A stretch of DNA of 7,858 nt from Bacillota bacterium (lineage in GTDB: Bacteria > Vulcanimicrobiota > JAMDEM01): the NCBI GenBank assembly GCA_023486985.1, contig JAMDEM010000116.1:1-7858 (forward strand), read 5' to 3'. Both the position numbers and the translations under genes were made by a program. Under the pieces are notes generated by a model. The model worked only from the letters and a program-made list of their open reading frames with translations. It ran no database searches and had not been told where the DNA came from. How positions within the stretch are numbered: the stretch's first letter is position 1; each line of letters opens with the position of its first letter. Shown here in pieces: positions 1 to 6,816 of the stretch.

Positions 1-1
1 G

Positions 2-1450
2 GGCTACCCTGCAGCAAGCAGGGTAGTTTATTTTCCCGAAAAGGGAAGAAAAATTCTTGAAGAACGCTTTTTGTTTTACACCGGAGTATCATCGGCAAAA
101 GAAAAGTTATTTTTAAGTTTCCCTTACATAGATGCTGACGGGGTAGAGCAACTCCCATCGTTTTATCTGCAGGAATTGCGGGAAATTCTGCCTGCAGGCT
201 TTTCCGTGATTCATCGTAAAGTATCTGATATCTTACCTGAAAGAGAAGATTTTGTTCTTAAAAAGGATTTAATAGATGCCTGCCCTTATTTTCTTTTCCA
301 GGGCAGGGATGGGAACGGGGAAAAACCGAATCCTGACGGCGCCTACCTGTATAATGTTTTATTGAATGATGAGAAAATTTCAGGGTCATTGGAAGAGCCT
401 GAACAAATATCCTCTCGCCCGTTACCCCCCTTTACTAAAGGGGGGCTAGGGGGGTTATTGGAAAGGGATAGGGTGAGGGAGCGGAGTTTTGCAACTCTGC
501 CGTTTTCCATATCAGATCTTCTTAAAACTCAATGGATGCCGGTTTGCACAGATATTTCAGACTCCGGGATATTGAAAATCATTAAGGAGAATACGCCTTT
601 TTCCCTTACGGATCTTGAGGCTTATGGAAGATGTCCCGTCATGTTTTTCATTGAAAGACTTCTTAAACTCCAGCCCATTCCGGAAGAATTTACCCCTCCT
701 GACAGGGGTACGGCTTTACACAGGATAATTGCAGATTTTTTCAAGGAGCTTAAAAAATCAAAGGATATTGTAAAACTTTCTTCATTTAATGAAAATGATC
801 TTTTCAGGATTATGGATGCGGTACAGGATAAATATCTTTCAAAGCTTACCGGCAATGGGCTGCGGCCCTCTCTCTGGGAGATTGAAAAAAGAAGAATAAG
901 AAAAATTTTAAAGCTTTTTCTCCAGAGAGAACTGATAAGGGACAGGGAAGTATTTCTTCATCCCTGGCTTTTCGAGGAGTCTTTTAAGAGATTTACACTG
1001 GGTTATTCTGAAGAAAAAAGCATTGACATTAAGGGAAGAATAGACCGTGTTGATATTGATGATTCCAAAAAACTTGCCCTTGTCATGGATTATAAAACCA
1101 CCAGGGTTCCGCCCCTTCAGGAGATTAAGGACGGTGTGGTTTTGCAGGTTCCTGTGGAGATGCTTTATGTAAGGGATGTTCTGGGTATTATGCCCGTAGC
1201 CGGGGAATATTATTCAATTTCTAAGGGCGACAGCCAGGGGCTGTGTTTTGATAAATATAAAAGGAGTCTTGGAAGTCTTGGAAATAAGCAGGGAGTTTAT
1301 TCGCCGGAAGATATGGAGCTGATTTTGCAGAAATCAGCCGAAGCATGTATCCGTTATGCCGGAGGAATTCTCGGCGGCAGGATATGCGAAGAGCCGTCCG
1401 GATGTTATGAAGCTTGCAGATACCCTGATATATGCAGGATGAAAGAATGA
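2..1450 (+). CDS. addB: AddB-like helicase/nuclease subunit, C-terminal part (5' end outside window)
   Basis: This is the C-terminal part of the AddB subunit of the AddAB helicase-nuclease, which processes double-strand ends for recombination and degrades foreign linear DNA. The frame is open from base 2, so the TTG at 71 is not a real start: the codons before it continue the alignment, with 'EERFLFYTGVSSAKEKLFL' (codons 17-35 of the visible frame) matching SF1 helicase motif VI. The motif VI arginine ('TRAKE') is replaced by serine, as expected of AddB's degenerate motor. A RecB-type PD-(D/E)XK nuclease follows. Counting codons from base 2 it shows 'FSLTDLEAYGRCP' (Cys211), 'GTALH' (His240), 'GRIDRVD' (Asp348), 'MDYKTT' (Asp363, Lys365) and Gln382. 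The C-terminal Cys468, Cys472 and Cys478 with Cys211 would hold a 4Fe-4S cluster. Their spacing is C-x3-C-x5-C, against C-x2-C-x5-C in B. subtilis AddB. The nuclease looks intact. Two palindromic repeats lie in the frame (4-34 and 411-480). Confidence 0.9.
   Translation, partial: GYPAASRVVYFPEKGRKILEERFLFYTGVSSAKEKLFLSFPYIDADGVEQLPSFYLQELREILPAGFSVIHRKVSDILPEREDFVLKKDLIDACPYFLFQGRDGNGEKPNPDGAYLYNVLLNDEKISGSLEEPEQISSRPLPPFTKGGLGGLLERDRVRERSFATLPFSISDLLKTQWMPVCTDISDSGILKIIKENTPFSLTDLEAYGRCPVMFFIERLLKLQPIPEEFTPPDRGTALHRIIADFFKELKKSKDIVKLSSFNENDLFRIMDAVQDKYLSKLTGNGLRPSLWEIEKRRIRKILKLFLQRELIRDREVFLHPWLFEESFKRFTLGYSEEKSIDIKGRIDRVDIDDSKKLALVMDYKTTRVPPLQEIKDGVVLQVPVEMLYVRDVLGIMPVAGEYYSISKGDSQGLCFDKYKRSLGSLGNKQGVYSPEDMELILQKSAEACIRYAGGILGGRICEEPSGCYEACRYPDICRMKE
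4..34. repeat. Terminator-like perfect hairpin inside the addB frame
   Basis: A perfect 9-bp inverted repeat (CTACCCTGC at 4-12, GCAGGGTAG at 18-26) has a 5-base loop and is followed by the T-rich run TTTATTTT (27-34). By shape this is a textbook rho-independent terminator. However, the addB frame runs straight through it (encoding GYPAASRVVYF) into recognisable motif VI, so it is more likely a small palindromic repeat that has settled in a loop of the protein. A genuine terminator of an upstream gene would require addB to begin downstream, which the protein similarity does not support. Confidence 0.55.
411..480. repeat. Palindromic repeat element inserted in frame in addB
   Basis: The core is a perfect palindrome with 10-bp arms: CCCCCCTTTA at 425-434, one base, TAAAGGGGGG at 436-445. 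It is followed by a second G6 tract (449-454) and flanked by imperfect outer arms (CCTCTCGCCC at 411-420 against GGGTGAGGGA at 471-480). It encodes a low-complexity peptide containing 'PPFTKGGLGGLL', which falls between the helicase-like part and the nuclease domain. Peptides of this 'PP-TKGG-GG' type are a known signature of dispersed palindromic repeats translated in frame in several bacterial groups; that recognition is from memory. The insert keeps the frame open. Confidence 0.7.
1436..1450 (+). promoter_or_regulatory. Shine-Dalgarno and ATGA coupling site for addA
   Basis: AGGA at 1436-1439 lies 7 bases before the ATG at 1447, which overlaps the addB stop (TGA, 1448-1450). This favours 1447 over the in-frame ATG at 1432 as the addA start and implies translational coupling, suited to a 1:1 heterodimer. 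Confidence 0.7.
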
Positions 1451-4400
1451 ACAAAGAAGAAATTTATAAAATTACATCAAAAAACTGCTGTCTTTCAGCT
1501 TCCGCTGGTTCGGGCAAAACCCAGGTTCTTGTTGACCGGTTCTGCTATCTTGTTGAGCAGGGCTTTTCATCTCCTGACAGTATTCTAGCTATAACTTTTA
1601 CCGAGAAGGCAGCCGGGGAGATGAAGAAAAGAATAGCCCGGGAGCTTCATCAAAAGGGTCTGGAAGAGAAAAGAAGATTAATTGAAAAATCATGGATCGG
1701 CACCATTCATGGATTCTGCTCCCGCGTTTTAAAGGAAAACGCCCTGGAAGCCGGCGTTGACCCGTATTTTTTAATCCTTGAAGATTATGAAGCAAGGATT
1801 ATGAAAGAAGAAGTTGCAGGGGAAGTAATAAAACGAGAGCTTGATAATGCAAGCACGGAAGTATCCGATCTTGTTCTTGATTACGGCTTTGACGAGCTTG
1901 CAAACTCAGTTATCGCCTGTCATGAAAAGATGTGTTCCATGGGCAGGAGCTTTTCAGGTTTTGCTCCTCAAAAGTTTTCTTCAAGCCGTACTTTCAGGCT
2001 CAAGGAGATGCTGGAAGAGTTATTAAATCTTGTTCCTGACGGCAAAAACAAAGAAACGGAAAGCTGGAAGAAAAAAAAGGAATTAATAAAGCCTTTTATT
2101 GAGCATGCCGGGGTTTTAAGCAGTAAAGATATTCTCGAGTGGAATGAAATTGAAGAGATAAGAGAGTTGCTTCTGCCGCACCTTTCAGCCAGTGTTGCCG
2201 CTTATTTAAAACCGACCGTTTTACTGGCGAGGAATGAAGCTGAAGAGCTTATCAACAAATCTTTTGAATTTAATTCATTGAAGATAACGGAGGTTTTTTA
2301 CCGTCTTTTTAAGGATTTTTCAATAATTTACGGGCAGAGGAAAAGACAAAAGAGCCTTTTGGATTTTGAGGACCTTCAGCTTTTTACCAGGGACCTTTTT
2401 ATAAAGAATCCCTCCATCCGCGGGCATTACAGGGGTATTTTTGACTTTATTCTTGTTGATGAGTTTCAGGATACAAACATCCTGCAGGAGAGTTTGATTG
2501 ACCTTATCGGACGGGATGACAATTTGTTTGTTGTGGGTGACAGGTTCCAGTCAATATATCGCTTCAGGCAGGCGGACATAAATGTTTTCAAGCAGTTTGA
2601 GGAAAAAGTGAAAAGCAATTCAAACGGGCATTATGAAACAATGAACGATAATTACCGGGGAAGGAAAGAGATTCTTGATTTCACCGGCTTTCTTTTTAAA
2701 TCAATCTGGCAGGAGGACGGCGATAATTATATTACCATGGTTGAAAAAGGAAGCTTTAAGAAGAAAGATATACCTTCAGTTGATATTCTTCTAACGAAGC
2801 TTTCTGAGGAAGGTATTGAGGAGTCCCGCCATACCGAAGCCCGCGCCCTTGCGTTAAAAGTTAAAAAGATGGTTGATGAAGGTTACAACTGCAAAGATTT
2901 TGCAATCCTTTTGAGAAGCACCACGAATATTGAAATTTACGAAAAGGCTTTCAGGGACGAGGGAATACCTTTTTATACCGTCCTTGGCAGGGGCTTTTTC
3001 CACAGGCAGGAGATAAGGGACATCATCAATTTATTAAGGGTTCTTGATAATTCAGGCGATGACATGGCTGTGGCGGCTGTATTGAGGTCTCCGGTTGTTG
3101 ATATTTCCAGTGATGGATTATTCTGGCTAAGAAGAAATCAGCTTAAAAGTGACGGCAGAAGATTGATAGATTCGGTTGGGAAATTTAAAGAAGCAGAAGA
3201 GCTGTCCCATACTGACAGAAAAAAGCTGGAAGAATTTCTCTCGTGGCTTTTACAATGGCAGGAAGTTCTTCCCAATATAAGGATAAGCACTTTAATCGAG
3301 AAAATAAGGGACGACTGTTATTTTGATACAAGGCTTATTCCTCTTTTTAACGGCATAAGAAAATATGCAAATTTCAGGAAGCTTTTGGAAATTGTTGAGA
3401 ATTTTGAGGAGAAAGGCTTTTATTCCCTGTCAGAGTTTATAAAACTGCTTGAAAATATACAGAGTGCGGATGTTCAGATAGGCGAAGCCGCGGTGGAAAC
3501 CGAAGAGGGGGATGCCGTTAAGATTATGTCCATCCACCAGGCAAAGGGGCTTGAGTTCCCGGTGGTCATAGTGGCTGATATTTCAAAGCTGATGAGAAAA
3601 GACGTCCCTTCAATTTTCCTTACTGAGGACAGCAGGATTCTTAGCAAAATAAAAAATGAGATAAGCGATGAATTTGAAGAGCCTGGTTCATATAATTCAT
3701 ACAAAGAAAATGAAAAAAGTGAGATTGTAAAAGAAGAAAAAAGAATTTTTTATGTTGCCTGCACACGGGCAAAGGAGCATTTGATTCTTTCAGGAGTGCT
3801 TCCCGATAAAAAATATGAAAAGCCGAATTCCTTTTATTTCTGGGTTAATAAGTATTTGGGAGAGTTTCTCAAAGTGGGAGAAAAGGAAATAGAGCAGGGC
3901 GTGAAAATCAGCGTAAGTAAAATTGATGAATTGAAAGAGGCTGAAGTTCCGGAGGCAGGTTTTGCGTGGATTGATGCTGTAAAAGAAGAACGTCCCCTGG
4001 AAATCAGCTCCGTTGAAGAGAAAGTTCTTAAAGAAAAGTGGGATCCTGTAATTTCGTCTGTCAGTAAACCTCTTCCTGCGCCTGCCCGTATGGATACTTT
4101 CAGTGTTACTGACCTTCTTGAATTTAAAAGGTGCCCTTACCGGTTTAACTTAAGTGTGAGGCTGAACCTGCCGTTAGAAGTGTGGGTGGAAAGAGAGGAG
4201 GAGGAAGGCTTAAAAATCGGCACTTCCCTTCATCAGGTCATGGAAGGAATTGATTTTAAAGGAGACACTTTAAAGAGCCTTGAGAGAATCCTGCGGGAAA
4301 TGGAACTTGAAAGAGATGAGGAAACTGAGATAAGAAGACAGGTTAATAATTTTCTTGGAAGTCCTCTTTTTGATGAGGTGCGGGAAGCTGAAATTCTTTA

Positions 4401-4800
4401 CAGGGAACTTCCTTTCAGCATGAAGGTAAACAGCGTTACAATAAACGGGAAATTCGACCTACTTGCAAGATTAAAAGGCGGCAGATGGGTTCTTCTTGAT
4501 TACAAAACGCATGATATTTCAAAAGAAGAGGCATTAGAGGAAGCAAAAAACTATGCCATTCAGATAGAGCTTTACGGGCTGGCTGTTTATTTGCGTGAGG
4601 GAAAACTGCCGGAGAAAAACATTCTTTATTTCCTTGCTTCTGATACGCAGGCAGAGATTAAACTGCCTTCCGAGAAGGAGATTGCCGACAATCTTCACAA
4701 AATTGTTTCCGGGATAAACGACGGCATCGGCTCCGATGAGCCTCTGGTTTCCGAGAAATGCTCCCAATGCCCGTTTCATGGGAAGTTGTGCCATGTATAG
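1447..4800 (+). CDS. addA: AddA-like ATP-dependent helicase/nuclease subunit
   Basis: This is the motor subunit of AddAB, an SF1A (UvrD-family) 3'-5' helicase fused to a RecB-type nuclease, 1117 aa from the ATGA-coupled start. All helicase motifs are visible: Walker A 'ASAGSGKT' (18-25), Ia 'TFTEKAAGEM' (50-59), 'GTIHGFC' (85-91), DEFQD (338-342), 'GDRFQSIYRFR' (364-374), 'NYRG' (402-405), motif V 'SIHQAKGLEFP' (695-705) and motif VI 'YVACTRAKE' (769-777). The motor should therefore be active. The C-terminal nuclease has His929, Asp1004 ('GKFD'), Asp1018 and Lys1020 ('LDYKTH') and Gln1039. Unusually for AddA it also has a four-cysteine set: Cys896 ('FKRCPYRF') and Cys1105, Cys1108, Cys1115 (C-x2-C-x6-C at the extreme C-terminus), the pattern of a 4Fe-4S nuclease normally seen in AddB. 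The alternative ATG at 1432 would add five residues. Its adjacency to addB supports the call. A RecB or AdnAB-type subunit is less likely, because the partner gene has a degenerate motif VI. Confidence 0.93.
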   Translation: MNKEEIYKITSKNCCLSASAGSGKTQVLVDRFCYLVEQGFSSPDSILAITFTEKAAGEMKKRIARELHQKGLEEKRRLIEKSWIGTIHGFCSRVLKENALEAGVDPYFLILEDYEARIMKEEVAGEVIKRELDNASTEVSDLVLDYGFDELANSVIACHEKMCSMGRSFSGFAPQKFSSSRTFRLKEMLEELLNLVPDGKNKETESWKKKKELIKPFIEHAGVLSSKDILEWNEIEEIRELLLPHLSASVAAYLKPTVLLARNEAEELINKSFEFNSLKITEVFYRLFKDFSIIYGQRKRQKSLLDFEDLQLFTRDLFIKNPSIRGHYRGIFDFILVDEFQDTNILQESLIDLIGRDDNLFVVGDRFQSIYRFRQADINVFKQFEEKVKSNSNGHYETMNDNYRGRKEILDFTGFLFKSIWQEDGDNYITMVEKGSFKKKDIPSVDILLTKLSEEGIEESRHTEARALALKVKKMVDEGYNCKDFAILLRSTTNIEIYEKAFRDEGIPFYTVLGRGFFHRQEIRDIINLLRVLDNSGDDMAVAAVLRSPVVDISSDGLFWLRRNQLKSDGRRLIDSVGKFKEAEELSHTDRKKLEEFLSWLLQWQEVLPNIRISTLIEKIRDDCYFDTRLIPLFNGIRKYANFRKLLEIVENFEEKGFYSLSEFIKLLENIQSADVQIGEAAVETEEGDAVKIMSIHQAKGLEFPVVIVADISKLMRKDVPSIFLTEDSRILSKIKNEISDEFEEPGSYNSYKENEKSEIVKEEKRIFYVACTRAKEHLILSGVLPDKKYEKPNSFYFWVNKYLGEFLKVGEKEIEQGVKISVSKIDELKEAEVPEAGFAWIDAVKEERPLEISSVEEKVLKEKWDPVISSVSKPLPAPARMDTFSVTDLLEFKRCPYRFNLSVRLNLPLEVWVEREEEEGLKIGTSLHQVMEGIDFKGDTLKSLERILREMELERDEETEIRRQVNNFLGSPLFDEVREAEILYRELPFSMKVNSVTINGKFDLLARLKGGRWVLLDYKTHDISKEEALEEAKNYAIQIELYGLAVYLREGKLPEKNILYFLASDTQAEIKLPSEKEIADNLHKIVSGINDGIGSDEPLVSEKCSQCPFHGKLCHV

Positions 4801-4811
4801 AGATAGCATGG

Positions 4812-4859
4812 ATTTTGATTTTTAATGTCGAATATTAGCTATTATATTCATATCAAAAT
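4812..4859. repeat. AT-rich nested inverted repeat upstream of the accessory operon
   Basis: ATTTTGAT (4812-4819) is matched by ATCAAAAT (4852-4859), and inside it GAATAT (4830-4835) is matched by ATATTC (4844-4849). It could be an operator or a weak AT hairpin. It lacks the GC-rich stem and T-tract of a standard terminator for addA. In so AT-rich a stretch, chance is a real possibility. Confidence 0.3.
4815..4845 (+). promoter_or_regulatory. Possible promoter for the accessory operon
   Basis: TTGATT (4815-4820) and TATTAT (4840-4845) resemble sigma-70 -35 and -10 boxes, but the 19-base spacing is longer than the usual 17. The 75-base gap between addA and the next gene is the only intergenic space wide enough for a promoter in this part of the window, and its AT content fits. 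The call rests on weak consensus matches only. Confidence 0.25.
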
Positions 4860-4863
4860 GAAA

Positions 4864-4869
4864 AAGGAG
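4864..4869 (+). promoter_or_regulatory. Strong Shine-Dalgarno deciding a TTG start
   Basis: AAGGAG lies 6 bases before the TTG at 4876. There is an in-frame TGA at 4870-4872, so TTG is the first possible start. The next ATG in frame (4894) has no comparable ribosome-binding site. Confidence 0.7.
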
Positions 4870-4875
4870 TGACTT

Positions 4876-5580
4876 TTGGAGCAATTTAGAGAAATGCTTG
4901 ACAAGATATTAAAATATCTCAGTGGAACTACAAACTATCAAGGCTTTGATTTTGATAGGGCAGTTTTTTGGGCAATCTGGCTTGTTGTAGCAGCTTTTTT
5001 AACATTGTTGGTCGCCAAAGTACAGCTTGGTAGCATTAGTAGAACTGCAAAAACGGATTCTATTAAAAAATTTACGGATGATTTTTTTCGTGATAGAACG
5101 CGAGACATTTTAATGTTGATTGATTACTATGCGTTGAAATTTAGAAGTGGGGATATCGGGTACGGAGAAGATAACAGGACGGAATCATTTCCATATTTCT
5201 TGATTGACGAAAGTATTGTTAGGCAGATGAAAATTTCTCCGGAACAACAAGAAAAACTTATTAACAGAAAAGTATATAGCGCATATGAAATGGATGATTT
5301 TTTGCTTGGCCATTTGGAAGGAATTGGCTCATTTGAAAAACAAGGATTATTGGATATAGAAGACGTTTATACTCATTTTGATTGGTATGTTGAGAGAGTT
5401 TGGGAGGATGCTGAAATTGCAAAATACATTAAATATGAAAGAAACGAAGAGCCCGAAGGCGATGATATATATAAAAATTTTGAATATATTTTTAATAAAT
5501 GCCGATCATTCGAGCAATCAAAAAATAAAGGGGAGCTAAAATTTTGGTGGAAATTTAAATGGTGGCTATTTAAAAAATGA
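4876..5580 (+). CDS. Single-pass membrane protein with cytoplasmic helical domain (DUF4760-like)
   Basis: The product is 234 aa, starting at TTG behind a strong AAGGAG. After a short N-terminal segment there is one hydrophobic helix (about residues 29-47, rich in W, V, A and L). A basic stretch follows (K48 to K65), so by the positive-inside rule the rest should be cytoplasmic. The remainder (about 55-215) looks helical, with blocks such as 'FTDDFFRDRTRDILMLIDYY' and 'HFDWYVERVWEDAEIAKYI'. This organisation resembles the DUF4760 group of one-helix membrane proteins of unknown function; the assignment is from pattern memory and is tentative. No catalytic motif is seen. The protein ends in an aromatic and lysine-rich tail (221-234, 'LKFWWKFKWWLFKK') that could lie on the membrane surface. 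It is the first gene of the accessory run, 42 bases before the methyltransferase. It could be a membrane-linked defence accessory or an unrelated passenger. Confidence 0.75.
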   Translation: MEQFREMLDKILKYLSGTTNYQGFDFDRAVFWAIWLVVAAFLTLLVAKVQLGSISRTAKTDSIKKFTDDFFRDRTRDILMLIDYYALKFRSGDIGYGEDNRTESFPYFLIDESIVRQMKISPEQQEKLINRKVYSAYEMDDFLLGHLEGIGSFEKQGLLDIEDVYTHFDWYVERVWEDAEIAKYIKYERNEEPEGDDIYKNFEYIFNKCRSFEQSKNKGELKFWWKFKWWLFKK

Positions 5581-5622
5581 TGTTTTCGATGTTTGAAGAA
5601 AATTTTTCAATGGGATTAAACT

Positions 5623-6816
5623 ATGTACGATAATAATGTTGCAGGAAAAATTGCTCAACAATACCGCCAGAAGCCTTTGACAGATTTTGTGAGTATTAAA
5701 TCTGACACTCCACTTGATTCATTAAATTTGAACTGGCGCGAGCGGGATTTACCTGAGTTTGAACGTACGAAACATGTTCACCGGCTTCATCCATACCTTG
5801 GTAAGTTCGTCCCCCAACTAGTGGAGATATTTTTGAGAAAATACAAGCCAACACTTGTTTATGATCCATTTGTTGGAAGTGGAACAACTTTGGTTGAGGC
5901 AAATGCGCTCGGCATTGATTCAATTGGAACTGATATATCGATATTTAATGTGCTCTTATCAAAAGTAAAAACGGCGGATTATAATATCACGATTCTTGAA
6001 AAAGAGATTTATGAAATTTTAAATCGCCTTAATACATACAAAAGTAAGTTTTCCAAGGATGAAAAGGTTAATAGACTTTTTTCAACGGATAATGAATATA
6101 TTCAAAAATGGTTTGCGCCAAACACACAAAGGGAACTTCTATGTTATTTGCGATTGATTAAGGATTATACCTATCAGGATTTGCTGAGGGTTGTTTTGTC
6201 TCGCTCGGCTCGTTCGGCACGGCTTGTTACACATTTCGATCTGGACTTTCCGAAAGAACCTCAGACAAAACCATATCAATGCTTCAAGCATGGCAGGACT
6301 TGTCAACCGGTCGCGGAAGCATATAAATTTCTTTCGCGTTATACAATTGACACGCTCAATCGCATAAAAGAATTTTCAAAAATAAAGACCAGCGCAGAGG
6401 TTGTTGTTTACCACGCTGATTCAAGGGAAGTTAAATTGAATCAATGCCGAGCGCATTTGCCTCACTCGCCGCCTTACATTGGTCTTATTGATTACCACGA
6501 TCAGCATAAATATGCTTACGAGCTACTGAAGTTACAAAATAATGAGATATGTGAGATTGGCCCTGCAAAAAATGGTCAATCTCAGCAAGCCAAAAGTGAA
6601 TATATCAAAGGGATAAAAGAAGTTATGATTCACACTAGAGATTACATGGCAAAGGATGCCCTTGCAATCATTGTTGTAAATGATAAATATAGGTTGTATA
6701 ATCCAACGGATGTTGGTTTTATGGAGATTGGCCGCGTTGAGCGTCATGTTAACCGTCGGACAGGAAGACGTGAGGGAGCATTCTACGAAAGTATATTAAT
6801 TTGGAAAAAAATATGA
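5623..6816 (+). CDS. DNA methyltransferase of a type II restriction-modification system (SPPY type)
   Basis: This 397-aa SAM-dependent amino-methyltransferase (m4C or m6A; SPPY leans toward N4-cytosine) should protect host DNA from the endonuclease encoded next. Visible in order: 'HPYLGKFVPQL' (56-66), typical of the family just before motif I; motif I 'DPFVGSGTTL' (81-90); 'GTDISIFNVLLSKVKT' (102-117); a middle region likely to include target recognition; 'RSARSARLVTHFDLDFPKEP' (194-213) and 'PYQCFKHGRTC' (217-227); 'HADSREVK' (264-271); catalytic SPPY (282-285) running into 'GLIDYHDQHKYAYELL' (287-302); and 'HVNRRTGRR' (375-383). All fit one methylase family. The odd part is residues 271-281, directly before SPPY, where the usual hydrophobic strand ('VDxVxT'-like) is missing. 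That stretch is the inverted copy of the DNA encoding residues 91-101. Activity is therefore uncertain. The start has only a weak GGGA (5612-5615) upstream. Confidence 0.88.
   Translation: MYDNNVAGKIAQQYRQKPLTDFVSIKSDTPLDSLNLNWRERDLPEFERTKHVHRLHPYLGKFVPQLVEIFLRKYKPTLVYDPFVGSGTTLVEANALGIDSIGTDISIFNVLLSKVKTADYNITILEKEIYEILNRLNTYKSKFSKDEKVNRLFSTDNEYIQKWFAPNTQRELLCYLRLIKDYTYQDLLRVVLSRSARSARLVTHFDLDFPKEPQTKPYQCFKHGRTCQPVAEAYKFLSRYTIDTLNRIKEFSKIKTSAEVVVYHADSREVKLNQCRAHLPHSPPYIGLIDYHDQHKYAYELLKLQNNEICEIGPAKNGQSQQAKSEYIKGIKEVMIHTRDYMAKDALAIIVVNDKYRLYNPTDVGFMEIGRVERHVNRRTGRREGAFYESILIWKKI
5895..5925 (+). repeat. 31-bp inverted repeat, arm 1 (ancestral-looking copy)
   Basis: This arm begins TGAGGCAAATG and ends TTGATTCAATT. 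It encodes methyltransferase residues 91-101 (VEANALGIDSI), a normal continuation of motif I, so it is probably the original copy. Its exact reverse complement lies at 6434-6464, and the match stops at both ends (5894 and 5926 do not pair). Confidence 0.95.
6434..6464 (-). repeat. 31-bp inverted repeat, arm 2 (derived-looking copy)
   Basis: This is the exact reverse complement of 5895-5925, separated from it by 508 bases. On the + strand it encodes residues 271-281 (KLNQCRAHLPH), immediately before the catalytic SPPY. The peptide is polar and unlike what the family has at that site, so this arm appears to have replaced native sequence without breaking the frame. Confidence 0.95.

Noticed and set aside
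71..73. TTG as the start of the first gene
   Set aside because: The frame is open to base 2 and the codons before 71 (including EERFL) belong to helicase motif VI, so the gene is truncated by the window rather than starting here.
1841..2026. 61-codon plus-strand ORF inside addA
   Set aside because: It is out of frame within a clear helicase gene and has no ribosome-binding site or recognisable family.
4534..4809. 91-codon minus-strand ORF over the end of addA
   Set aside because: It lies antisense to the well-conserved AddA nuclease domain, with no recognisable motifs and no supporting context.
5581..5622. Possible promoter or terminator between the membrane protein and the methyltransferase
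   Set aside because: The 42-base gap shows only an AT-rich GAAAATTTTTC stretch, with no convincing stem-loop or promoter boxes.
5696..5923. Minus-strand ORF beginning MNQCRAHLP
   Set aside because: It is a shadow of the methyltransferase. It shares the peptide NQCRAHLP with the real protein only because of the inverted repeat, which is how the repeat was spotted.
6192..6226. Short near-repeat encoding RSARSAR in the methyltransferase
   Set aside because: This stretch matches what I remember of the family's conserved region before 'DLDFPK', so it is protein conservation rather than a DNA repeat of interest.
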